A stretch of DNA of 64,000 nt, taken from the NCBI GenBank assembly GCA_003184365.1, contig NKYR01000043.1:233163-297162 (forward strand), given 5' to 3'. The number at the start of each line of letters is the position of its first letter. Within the stretch, counting starts at the first letter, position 1. Below, piece after piece: positions 24,445 to 34,644 of this stretch. The translations under genes were made by a program, and so were the position numbers. Source of the DNA: Evernia prunastri. Taxonomy: Eukaryota; Ascomycota; Lecanoromycetes; Lecanorales; Parmeliaceae. A model generated the notes under the pieces. The model was given only the letters and a program-made list of their open reading frames with translations. It made no database searches and was not told where the DNA came from.

Positions 24445-24897
24445 CATATCCGTCCCTCTTCTCTCATTCTCCTACGATACTTACTAAAATTCAGGTTTAT
24501 TTCCATGTCGAACCGTCTTACCGTCTCGTAGGACTGTGCTCGAACTTGTTCCACTCCAATCCATCCTAGAAAGGAAGTCGGCTCTCCCTCAGACGTCGGT
24601 CAATCCAGTCCACATTGTCTCATTCTCTGACGATGCTCACCAAAATACAGATTTATTCACATGTCAGACCTGATAGCCTGTAGACCTGTGTTCCGAACAG
24701 TTCCATTCCTTTCCATGACAAATAGCAAGTCGGCTCTCTTTCTCTCTCTCCGACGTCGGTTTATCTAGTTCATATCGTCTCGTTCTCCCATGATGCTCAT
24801 CAAAGTACTACTCCCATATCAGCCCGTCTTGCCATCTTTCAGAACTGTGCTCCGAACTTTTCCATTCCTTTCCATGACAAATAGGACGTCAGACCTG
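24445..24897. repeat. Three degenerate tandem copies of a ~160-bp unit
   Basis: Copies begin at about 24445, 24611 and 24771 (units of 166, 160 and ~127 bp; the last is truncated). Shared blocks are a TCTCATTCTC-like start, GATGCTCA(C/T)CAAA, a TTTATT(T/C)(C/A)CATGTC block, CTGTGCTC(C)GAACTTTTCCA, TTCCTTTCCATGACAAATAG and GACGTCGGT. Copies 2 and 3 are closer to each other than to copy 1. No coding potential is seen. Confidence 0.75.
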
Positions 24898-25317
24898 GGC
24901 GGGAGTGACGCACAGCATATACGCAACGAGACCCAGAGCGAGCTATTAGTGATATCGAGTGAGGGAGTCCATCACGAGAGAAGGAAGTACTTCACACTCC
25001 GGCTGCAAGCCCAAGGTGCGTTGGTTCCCAAAAGTCCGGTAGCCTAGGTCTCTCGGCGGCGGGTCACCTTACATATCTGGCTTACTGTGGCCGCAGTCTG
25101 AACCAGATTCCTCGCACTCGAGGCTGTATGGTGAGATCATTTCCAGCATCGTCCGAATCTCGAAACTCAAATCCCTAGGCAAAAAAGACCCGTTTCGAGC
25201 AAGTGATTCACAATCCTGTTACCCAAAGCATTACCTATATTATGAATGTTACTCAAGTGACAAGAGTACAATACCATCTCTGCCCATTCACAATATATGA
25301 AGCAATTCATTGGATCA

Positions 25318-25600
25318 TTCTTCCACTAATGATGATCGCTGCGAGTGACGGGACCCCTGCAGTAACAGCACAGAAGATACAAAGCCAAGGGTAGATACAA
25401 CGTAGAGAGTCTTGCGTCCGAATGTCTCGGAGTAAGGAGTGAAGAAAACTCCGCCGAGGCCCTGGCCGATGAGATATCTGTGGTCGAAGAAGGCTTGTTA
25501 GCCTCTCGTGCTTGAGATGGTCCCTTCACTTGCTCACATTGATGTAGAGGCGAAGTTAGAGTAGCTTCGAGTGACATGATAGACATGTTGGGCTTGTTCA
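25318..25600 (-). pseudogene. Remnant of a DHA1-type MFS drug transporter
   Basis: On the minus strand, from about 25480, one frame reads LIGQGLGGVFFTPYSETFGR then KTLYVVSTLG, which is the TM2/loop 2-3 signature of fungal DHA1 transporters. The matching continuation (CIFCAVTAGVPSLAAIIISG) lies in a different frame, so there is a frameshift at about 25385-25390, followed by a stop near 25320. Upstream, VYHVTRSYSNFASTSM near 25540-25590 could be the preceding exon. Nothing further of the ~12-helix protein is found, so this is a decayed fragment. An unannotated intron cannot rescue it because the flanking parts are missing. Confidence 0.55.
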
Positions 25601-27154
25601 GCTGCAGGGGTCTGCTCATCATCAGCTACGGGCTTATAAAGGTTTTTTGAGATGACAGACCGATGCGGTCCCAATAGCTATTCCAATTTCGTCGTATATT
25701 CCGTCTGTCAAAGCAATTCATGCGCGACCCTTTTCTATTGCTTACATGATACACTCGAGAAAGACACTGACCGCGGTGTAGTACGCCTTTCTCCATTTCC
25801 CCTAATTCCTTGGGTGAGCCGGATTTTGATATTCCAATTATACAAAGTTATCTTCACTCAAAATGAGTCCATGCTCTATGAGTTGTAGATTGTGACCTTC
25901 AGTGGCGCATCTTTCTCTTTGGAATCAATGAGACTATTCCATTGAAGTGAGTGCTCGGCCACGCTGTGGATAGCTTCCATGTACATCTGAGTCGGCCTTG
26001 AAATTTAAAATTGAGGACGCAATATGAAGAATGTGGAAAAAGTATTAGCCACAAGTCCTCAAATTCAAGAGTATGGATCAGACATGCTGGTCGTCTGCGG
26101 CGGAACGTAACCTGAAGTGGCAACTGCAATTAAACACGAAAGTCCTATGCCGGCAACCGCTAATTGCGAAATCTAGACTTACTTGAGACGACTATTGATT
26201 TGAGATTCGAAGAAGTTGTTTAGACGAAAGTAAGATGCATGTTTGAGCGCAGCATTCAGAATCATTCCAAGAACCAACTCTGTCCGAGCCACTTGGCTAC
26301 CTACCTTCTAGACAACAGTATCTCGATTGGGCAAGATCGATGAGATCTACTAGAGGCAGACTCGCCAGTGAAAGGAAGCGCTCGGCGGAGGCAGTGAATG
26401 AGGACCTTCTCCTGCTCTGAGGGACTCTGCGGGTTCCCTCCCATCACCGGAAATTGGCCCATTCTTACAAAACTCGTTGCATCTAAACCTGCTGTATGTT
26501 GCGTTCGCTATAGGTCAACGTGAGCAGCTGCGCCGAGGTAGGGCGTAGGATTCCCCTCTGTCCTTTGCCGATGTTGCTTTTCAGTCCGGATAACTTCGTT
26601 GAATTAGCTGTTGGCCAGGTGTCCTGACCCATTCAGAGACTCACATTCATAGATCCATGATCTCCTATTTCTCCCATGTCAGGCTCCTTGCTCAAAGAAA
26701 CTCGGACCCGAATCCTTTGCAAGCTTCGACATAAGCACATCCACAGCGCACCGATGCAGCCACATTTTCATGCCTGGTTTCTGGCTGTAACTCCAGCGAA
26801 AGCACATGCGGCTTCGTGCAGCATCAAATAATCATCTGATCTGCAGAGCGCCTATTCACCGTTACCACATCGGCGATAGATCCCAGTGCGAGCTTTCCCA
26901 CAGCGTGGTGTTAGAGTACTCTGGTGGAACATTGAGATATACGATGCAATTCGCTCTGTGTAGAAGCGCGTAAGCCTTCTACCTGCTACATTGACCGAAA
27001 GCAGTGACATATGCTCTGCTGAGTTTGTTCCAAATGATGTTAGTATATGGGGTCGGCGAGAATGTGTTAAAAGGCCAGCTCTCTGCCCCTTGGTTTCTGT
27101 TTGGCGCATCTTCGTCCAGCTTTCACGTTCACTTCTCACTATACATTGTTCAAG

Positions 27155-28145
27155 ATGGCTCTTTCCCTGCTCTTCGCAATCCTTCTTATCCGTTTGATAC
27201 TGAGCCCGGCCCTACGTAAGTCGGAGACATTCAAGCGCATCTTGGGTGACCTGAAAACCCTAATTAACTCACGGATCACTGTCACCTCCTCTGCACATGG
27301 GTCACCCTCAACAAGAAACACTGTCTCTCAGGAAACGTCCCCTTCGACATCTGAAGTCCAGTCTGGAACTCAGCTTCTTTCAAGGTTAGTAAACTTCTCC
27401 TGTCTCCCCACGCTGTGCTAAAGCAGACCATAGATGTCAGGTAGAGTCAGTCTATCCAGCAGAAACCTGGCAGCGGCATACCTATGACTCCTTCGTCGCT
27501 ACTCTGGTCAACAAATCCTCCGTCTTCCCTTGCATTTACGCAACAAAAGGTTTCAAAGCCGACCAACAACGGTTTCTCTTCCTTGGCTCAGATGATCTCT
27601 CGGCTACTTCAAACGTATCGGCTGTTGCCACAGCCCTTACCGACTATCTGCCTCAGTCCCGACAATTAGGCGCCAACACCTCCCTCGTCGTTCTTTGTAA
27701 GCAGCTTCAGCACCGTCGCTCCGTCCAGGGCTACCATGAAATGTACTGGAGCTTTCTCAAATCGCTCCGCGCCCTCGACACCGTCCCTTGGCCGGCCGAC
27801 TTCCCCGAAGAAGTAGATAACAACCAATGGTGTTTCTGCTTCAACGGCGAGCCCACCTTTACCGTGGTTCAAACGCCCGCCCACGAGAAGCGTCAATCCC
27901 GATACGCACCTAGCCTGCGTGTGGTGATCCAGCCCAAGTGGATCTTTGACATTCTTTTCAGTACGCCCAAAAAGCGGGTCGGAGCTCTGAAGACGGTTCG
28001 GGAGCTGCTGAGGGACTATGACAGCATCCCACTCAGCCCCGATCTGAAGAATTACGGGGAAGAAGGATCGAGAGAGTCTGAGCAGTATTTCCTGCTCGAT
28101 GAGAATCAGACGGCCGTTTGTCCTTACGAAAAGTTGAGAGCCTGA
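27155..28145 (+). CDS. YqcI/YcgG family protein with N-terminal membrane anchor
   Basis: Function in fungi is unknown to me; the YqcI/YcgG family includes bacterial members described as heme-dependent oxygenases. Exons 27155-27384 and 27434-28145 give 313 aa. The 49-nt intron (GTTAGT...CCATAG) is the only one that keeps frame. Residues 1-21 (MALSLLFAILLIRLILSPAL) are a signal anchor, followed by a ~55-aa linker. The domain starts near residue 83, with the conserved FPC (108-110), the DYLPQSRQLG region, LVVL, YHEMYWSFLKSLRALD, PWP, and WCFCFNGEPTF, then a C-terminal PKWIFD block, all in family order. The anchor suggests ER or another endomembrane. The coding end is 140 bp from a transposon insertion, which has not broken the frame. 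Confidence 0.85.
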
Positions 28146-28286
28146 CTATTTTTGTTAACGGTGTATCGGAACTTTGTGCTCGACTTGGGACAGATGGAAA
28201 AGCTTAGTCGATCGAACAATATGATCGTGCTGCTGCGTTGTGGGGAACGAATGCATTTTCAAAGCTGATAGCGGTAGTCGTGATTA

Positions 28287-28329
28287 GGGAGGTTTAGCAA
28301 CTTTTTTCAATTGGATTATTCAATTGAAT
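28287..28329 (+). repeat. Left terminal inverted repeat
   Basis: Pairs with 33797-33840. It contains an inner CAATTG...CAATTG doublet that is itself partly palindromic. Confidence 0.75.
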
Positions 28330-29619
28330 AGCACCCCACTAATCGGTCGTCAGTCGATCGCTAACTTATTCGAGCAATATATCGAGTTTAACCCGACTAA
28401 TCGAAACGATCATCGTCATCTTCTGATTTCACATCTTCTTCTCATTTCATCATCTCTATATATTATAAACTCTATCAATAAAGAGAAAATTATTGTTTTA
28501 ATCTTAATGATAATGCTATTAGCTTCTTAGACTGCGATCGCTATTACGTCGCGTCATAGATACGTCGTCTCAGTAGAGTACGAGCAATTCGAGTTTGATC
28601 TTAATAAATAATTATCGAAACGTCTACGAAGAACTATACGCTTTACAAAAAAAGAAATTCGCAATATTAATTAACTATTTTGATCTAAAAAGCATAGAAT
28701 ATCGAAATCGATTACGATCTAGTTCGAAATTTGCTTTGTATCTACTACTATACAAGTTATTATAATTACGATTACTCTTTAAACTTATCGAGTAATTCGA
28801 TCGCTTAGAAATATACTTATTTATTATATTAAACGATATACTGAAGCATTTAAAAAAACGCTATAATTCTATACTTTTCTAATATTTTATTCTTACATAT
28901 AATCGAATTCGATAGTACGCTCGTATTATTAAGCGAATTGATCGTCACAAAAAACGAAGGACTATTTAAGCTTTTATTGATAAAATCTTTCGAAGAATTG
29001 CAAGATTAGTAAAGAAGTAGAAGTTCTGATATTTAATTTATAAAAAATCACACGATATAACTTAAATGACAGTCGTTTATTCGAACGATCTTATTAATAT
29101 AAGCTTTGATCTTTATGAAGAAAAGATAATAGACGTTAAAATACTCGAGAAGTCTGAAATAATCGATAGACTCGATAGACTCTTTAAAAATAAGATTAGA
29201 CGATATCATCTATTTGAAGACAAAGTCTATATTCATCAACGTTATATTATGTTTTTTTTATATGAACTACGTTTCTAGCAGAAAACGAAGATTTAATAAT
29301 AGAATATCAGCTGTTAGAATCTCGATAAAACACGATTTTAATCGTACACAAAATCTTTGAATCTCTAATATCTTCAAATAACAGTTGAAGATAAATCTTT
29401 AATTTATGAAAAACCTCTATCGAGCAGCTATTTTATTGACGAATTATTATATTTACTTTCGCGGAAATCAAGACGTAACTCGATTCGAAATACGCTTATC
29501 TATTATATATTAATATTTTAATATAATAGCTTGACAGAAAAGACGTAGTGACGCGTATCTCTAAAATTTTCAAAACGACGATATAAGTACAGAAGAGTTG
29601 AAAAGAATTATATAGATAT

Positions 29620-29825
29620 TGTTACGACCGTACCCTAGTCCCTACCAGGGCCTTCCAGCACCTTCCAGCACCTTCCTCCTTTGTTAGCCCTGCAGCCCTA
29701 TGGGGGCCTCCATAGGGCTGGGGCATGGCCTACATATAGCCATGCCACCCTTCTACATAGCCAGGTAGACTCTTTATCCTTCGTCTACTATACCCATACT
29801 GGCTATGCCTATGCTGGTCTTAACA
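29620..29825. mobile_element. 206-bp TG...CA insertion, solo-LTR-like, with GATAT target duplication
   Basis: The segment begins TGTTACGACCG and ends GGTCTTAACA, and is flanked on both sides by GATAT (29615-29619 and 29826-29830). It is GC-normal inside the AT-rich element. It contains direct copies of CTTCCAGCAC and an imperfect hairpin around CAGCCCTATGG / CCATAGGGCTG. TG...CA ends with 5-bp duplications are the mark of LTR retrotransposon integration, so a solo LTR is the best reading. Confidence 0.7.
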
Positions 29826-30593
29826 GATATAGTAGAATTGAAAAGAACGATATGAACACAGCAGAGTTGAAAAGAATTATATGAATATTATAGATAAACA
29901 GACGAGATTTGAAAATCAGCATGCGATTCGACGAAATCTCGAAAATAATTTTTTTGAACGATTTAAGCTTATTCGAATTCTTTAGAAAATACGCTAAGAT
30001 CTTATTTTTCGAGTTTATCATCTCAGATATCTATTATTCAACAATCACTCTATATAACGCTTATCAAGTATATTATTCTACTTAACGCACTTACACAGAA
30101 GTTTTAAAATCATAATATATTTTTTCAAATCGATCAAGATCATCGTAGCGATATCGCGTATATGATATATCTTAAAGAAGATCATTACGCGTATATAGAA
30201 GAATTTCGTAATAACTGACTTTTTGCAAAATATAGAATAAATAGTCAAATAAGATCTCGTATCTTTAGGGCAGAGATGATTCAGTGATTAACACGTATGC
30301 TTACATTCCAAATCCAGCGAAGAAACTGAACTAATCCAATCCATAGAGGCTATCGCTGAAACCGATCAAGTACTTAACAACGTACTGTCTTAATAGAGGC
30401 GTAGCTACTATGCGAGACCCTTCGCTATACTCTCCGTCATACGTTATACTCTCCGCCACTCTCTATAGTACTCGTTGGACCGATAGCTGCGTTTCAGAAA
30501 AACGGCTCGAGGAAATAGATTTCGACCCACAACCAGCCATTCCCCAATTTTTTTTGATTCTTTCGAACAAATCTACTACTATAGTCTACTAGT

Positions 30594-30678
30594 AGGACGG
30601 AGAGTAGGGCGAAGAGTAGGACGGAGAATAGAACGGAGAGTAGAACGGAGAAGAAGACGGAGAAGAAGGCGGAGACGA
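30594..30678. repeat. Purine minisatellite built on GACGGAGA units
   Basis: About seven head-to-tail copies of a 12-15-base unit (GTAGGACGGAGA and variants with GGCGAAGA, AACGGAGA, GGCGGAGA), strongly purine on the plus strand, within the RIP-like element. Confidence 0.6.
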
Positions 30679-31347
30679 TTTATTCTTTTAATGTGAAGTC
30701 AGAATTTGACGACGACGATATCGATGATTGAGAATATCTCGTACGATATCGAAGTCTCTTATAAATATATAAAACGTAGAATAAGACGTTATTGAATACT
30801 AGAAGATCTACGTCGTCATTATCGACGATCTGACGAAAAATCGCTTCATGATCTTTATTCTTTCTTTCGCATCGAAAAGTTGAAAACACGATTTCTTCGC
30901 GAAGATTTAATATGATCATTTTTTATTTGTTTAAAGTCTTATTCAGAGTGTAATTATCTACAATACTATTCTTCTGAGCGTCTTAAACTTCGTCGAGATT
31001 TTCTTTTATAAGTAAAAACTTTTTGCGAAAAAATTTGCGTGAAGATTTAAGTATAATAAGCGTATTTTTTGTAGTAAGATCGTTATGTGAGAGTTTTTCA
31101 AAAATTTCATAATTTGTTAGCAGAAATATTATCGCAATGTTATATGTAAGTATCTTTATATCGTTTTTGAACGCATAGATATATATATTAGATATAATTA
31201 ACGAGTTTTTTGAGAGCGAGTGACTCTTTTTTCTAAAGTAGACTATTTCTAAGTATTCGTTTTCTTCGTCTAATACTCTTTCAAGAAAACTTTCTAAATT
31301 ATATATTATTTATTTATACTAATTATGAATTTGAGAAGTTATTCACG

Positions 31348-31593
31348 TATCTCGTCGTTATTCTAATTAATCTTAGAGATATTCATTTCTTTATATATGT
31401 TACGGATATGGGCTGCATTAGGGTGATTCCGCTGTCTTGGCGGGGGCACGCGCTCTTTTGGCGCATTGAATAGGGGGATGCACCCTATTCCATGACAATA
31501 TATCTCGTCGTCGTTCTAATTGATCTCAAAGATATTTATTTTCTTATATATCTCGTCGTTATTTTGATTAATCTCAGAATTATTTTTTATATA
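31348..31593. repeat. Three ~48-bp tandem units, split by the 100-bp insertion
   Basis: Units of the form TATCTCGTCGTTATT...TTAATCT...AGATATTCATTT occur at about 31348-31396, 31500-31548 and 31549-31593. The first is separated from the second only by the TG...CA insertion at 31398-31497. Confidence 0.6.
31398..31497. mobile_element. 100-bp TG...CA insertion with ATATA target duplication
   Basis: Begins TGTTACGGATATGG, ends CTATTCCATGACA, and is flanked by ATATA (31393-31397 and 31498-31502). It shares the TGTTACG start with the 206-bp insertion and is much richer in G+C than its surroundings. Very short for an LTR, so a solo LTR of a TRIM-like element is possible. Confidence 0.6.
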
Positions 31594-32361
31594 AGACTCT
31601 ATTTTAATGTGAAGTGCAAATACTTCTTAATTGTCGACTATTCTATCTAGATCCTTTACAATCTCATCTATAGATTACGCAACTTAAGCATAATGTCTTC
31701 GAAGATATTCTTTAAACTTTTATTTCTAAGCGATTAATATCTGAATATATTTATTAATCTCTTCGGTTTGTTTTGCAAAAATAGATAACGCGTTATAAAC
31801 GTTACTCTCTCAGTTTATTCTTCTAAACATTTTTATATAATCTAAATTAATTGTATTCGTCGATATTGTTGTCGATATAACTTCTATCGATCGATTTATC
31901 AAATAAGTGATATAATTGATTATGGTTATTATCAATTTGACTGTTTCTTCGATAATCACAGTCGCTTTAAGTCTTTTCTCTCTTTATTATTTTTAACACT
32001 TCTTCAATAATCTCTTCGTCTTTCTTATAAGCTCTATTAAAATCTCATTATCGTCACTAATAATAATAATTATATCGTCTAGATCGAAGTCTAATAGCGT
32101 CGAATTCGAAGAATCAAATATAAGACTATTTTGTAATAATTTCATTTCTCGTAACTCTAAACTTAAACTAATAAGAAAAGATCGCTGTCGTTTTGCTAAC
32201 GAAGTAGTAGAAAGATCGTCAGAAATATCGTCGATACTACTCTAATCATTAGTAATAATGTTATCGTCTCTACTCTCGTTCATCGAGCTATTAATTTCAT
32301 CGCTTAATACATTAATAATAATCTTCTTTGACTTCTTCTTATTACTTAATCATATCGCTTC

Positions 32362-32531
32362 TGTTATGGTTCCAGCTCACAACACCATGACTCCTCTACC
32401 TGGCCGAATCGGGTCTAGCGCGGCTTGGCCCTGCCCACAAATATCGGCCTTCTGCCATCATTAGACCTTCATAGCTATTATTCCGTTCATACCGGAATCA
32501 ATGCATTCAGCTACACCTCCAGTCCCTGACA
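32362..32531. mobile_element. 170-bp TG...CA insertion with CTTC flanks
   Basis: Begins TGTTATGGTTCCAG, ends CAGTCCCTGACA, and is flanked by CTTC on both sides (32358-32361 and 32532-32535). It contains an inverted pair ATTCCG / CGGAAT. It has the same ending ...TGACA as the 100-bp insertion. Only four flanking bases match, so it is slightly less sure than the other two. Confidence 0.5.
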
Positions 32532-33796
32532 CTTCGACTCTCGTCGTCTCTATTTTTTAATTTCTTTGTTACTATTTATTCTATTATTATATATTTATTA
32601 CACGAGATTTTAAGCGTCAATAATCTGAGTTTATCTATCACTCCGTGTTTTATAATCATATTCTACTTCGTCTACTCTTCTAAGTCGTTCGCGTTTATTC
32701 TCAAGAAGTTATTTCACGCGTCGATCACAGCTGATATAAAGACGTTTAACGACTCTTTCGAATTTGCTTTGCATCTACGCCCAAAATTTATATATCGATA
32801 TAACATTATACTTTACTTGTTTACTCAGTGCTACACTAATTAAGATAACATCTTCTCACTCTATTAATCGCGCTCTATATTTGTCTTACTAGTTCGATTA
32901 TTTTTTAAAACGACGTTTTTAAGTCGTTTATTGCGAAGCTGAAATCTAACTGCTATCGAGTTATTTGTGTAGATCTCGCGTCCTTTTTCGTTGCTTATTA
33001 AGATATTATTTTATATTCTTATAATCGTCAAATGTAGACATATCTTCATCCTTATCCTTATTTTTATTCTCGCTTTTATTCTCTAAAAATATATATATCT
33101 TTTCTTTATCCTTTTCACTCTTTTTAACACGTCTATTCTTTTAAAAAAGATCTAATAAATTTTTATCTCGCTTCTTTAACTTTCGAAGAGAGATACGTCA
33201 TTTAAAAAGATGTTCTACAGCATCGTGTGAGATATCGTATAAAATATCATATACATCGTAAAAAGTATCGTCTTCGTCGAATTGATAAGATATTAATAAT
33301 ATCTCAGAAATCATTAATTCGAGTATAGCGCTTTATATCTTCTCCGAATAGATAAAGAGAGTCATATAATTCTTCATTGATAGACTCTCAAGAGTTATAG
33401 CTGATAAATAAAGACGTGATTAACTTATTAACGATATAGCTGCTTTATAGAATAAGACGTTATATCTAAATATAGAGATGAATCCAGATTGAAGCGCAAA
33501 CACGTCGTTATCAGAAATCTTCTTAAACTTAAAAGATATACTTAATAATATCAAAAACGAGATATTTGAAGAACTAGAGAGAACGATGAATAGACATTTT
33601 TACACATATAAAAAAAACACTCAATGAGTCATTCGTTTAAGATAATACGCTAATGTCTAATCGAATAATTCTGTAATTGGATAGAGTATTCAAATTTTAA
33701 ATAATATATTCAATTGCAAAAAGAAGATTCGCGCTTGATGAGACTAACGATTACCCTATATGGCTAGATCGTTATTCAATTACCTTTTTAGGCCTG

Positions 33797-33840
33797 TTTT
33801 CAATTGAATAATTCAATTGAAAAAAGTTGCTAAACCTCCC
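33797..33840 (-). repeat. Right terminal inverted repeat
   Basis: Reverse complement of the left end with one visible substitution (GA for GG after the first CAATTG). Followed directly by TA. Confidence 0.75.
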
Positions 33841-33842
33841 TA

Positions 33843-34644
33843 TTGAGCCGAACAACGTAAAGCCTTCCATGTTGATCATTCAGATTGATTGGTGACAGTC
33901 CTTCAATCTCATCGGCACTTGCGAGACTGCTCAGCGCGTGCGCGTGTGCTTCATGAATCTGGCTGCACAATTGCCCACAGGGCTCACTGGCTCCTGCCTC
34001 ATGGCCCATTCTTCTAGCCAAGGACGCCCCAGAGCTCCACATAGCGTTGTTTTTCCGGTCCATTCCTGGCATTCCATCAGCAACGAAAGAAGCGTAGACA
34101 GTAGGAAATCTCCTGAAGCACGAGCACGTCTAAAAGTCCATATATTCACCATCCATCTGAACTTCTCCCTCCCTCAGCCTAAAGAACTAGTAGCCAGCCA
34201 TTGAGGAACCAACCCCAAGCGAAGAAGGCGGATCGTTCTCGTCGTAGCAACTCAACACTAGTTTCGTGCAATTAAATCAATAATTGACCAATTTTCGACC
34301 CTCACAACGTCCCCAGATACACAGGGATAATGTCCCAAAGACAAAAGATAAAAACATACAACTCATTAGCCGATCTGAGGCTTATCTTTCGTGCGATAGA
34401 ACACCCGATACCCGATTGGGGTGAGGCCGGGACAACTTCTATGCTACTTTACCGAAGAGCTTCAGCGTCTACATTAGTCTTTCCTCAGGAAGCAAGTCCG
34501 ACGGCAGACAATTAACGCTTGAGTCATCAGTAGGGTGGAGTAGGTGTGTCTGTCGTTCGTGATCTTGGAAATTAGATATAAAGACAGTCGAGAAACCATC
34601 CCGACAGCTACTCACTCCATAGAGAAGCCATAATCCCTACGACA
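33843..34644. other. Intergenic between the TIR element and the amidase gene
   Basis: Composition returns to normal immediately after the right TA. No gene is supported; the last part is the amidase promoter. Confidence 0.5.

Larger units (their letters stand above)
24082..27154. other. Repeat- and remnant-rich gene-poor region
   Basis: About 3 kb without an intact gene. It contains a three-copy tandem repeat (24445-24897) and a degraded MFS transporter fragment (about 25318-25600), both listed separately. The remainder has only short frames. The last few hundred bases are the promoter of the YqcI/YcgG-family gene. Confidence 0.5.
28287..33840. mobile_element. 5.55-kb TIR element, AT-rich and RIP-like, flanked by TA
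   Basis: Near-perfect terminal inverted repeats of about 43 bp begin GGGAGGTTTAGCAAC at 28287 and end with the complement at 33840; one mismatch is visible. Both ends are flanked by TA (28285-28286 and 33841-33842), the target duplication expected for Tc1/mariner-like elements. Size is large for that group. The interior is AT-rich, depleted in CA and TG but still holding many CG steps, the pattern left by RIP. No frame longer than ~80 codons survives, so the transposase type cannot be read. Three short TG...CA insertions and two tandem repeats lie within it. A compound element or an accidental pair of TIR fragments is possible but less likely given the symmetrical TA. Confidence 0.75.

Noticed and set aside
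24445..24897. CRISPR-like array
   Set aside because: Only three degenerate long units without constant short repeats and unique spacers; the genome is fungal.
29066..30919. Short frames in the RIP-like element (29066-29278 +, 30680-30919 -)
   Set aside because: Too short and skewed in composition; no transposase motif can be recognised after mutation.
28287..33840. PIF/Harbinger-type element because the ends start with GGG
   Set aside because: The three bases next to the ends differ (TTA versus TAT); only TA is duplicated, so the 3-bp duplication expected for that group is absent.
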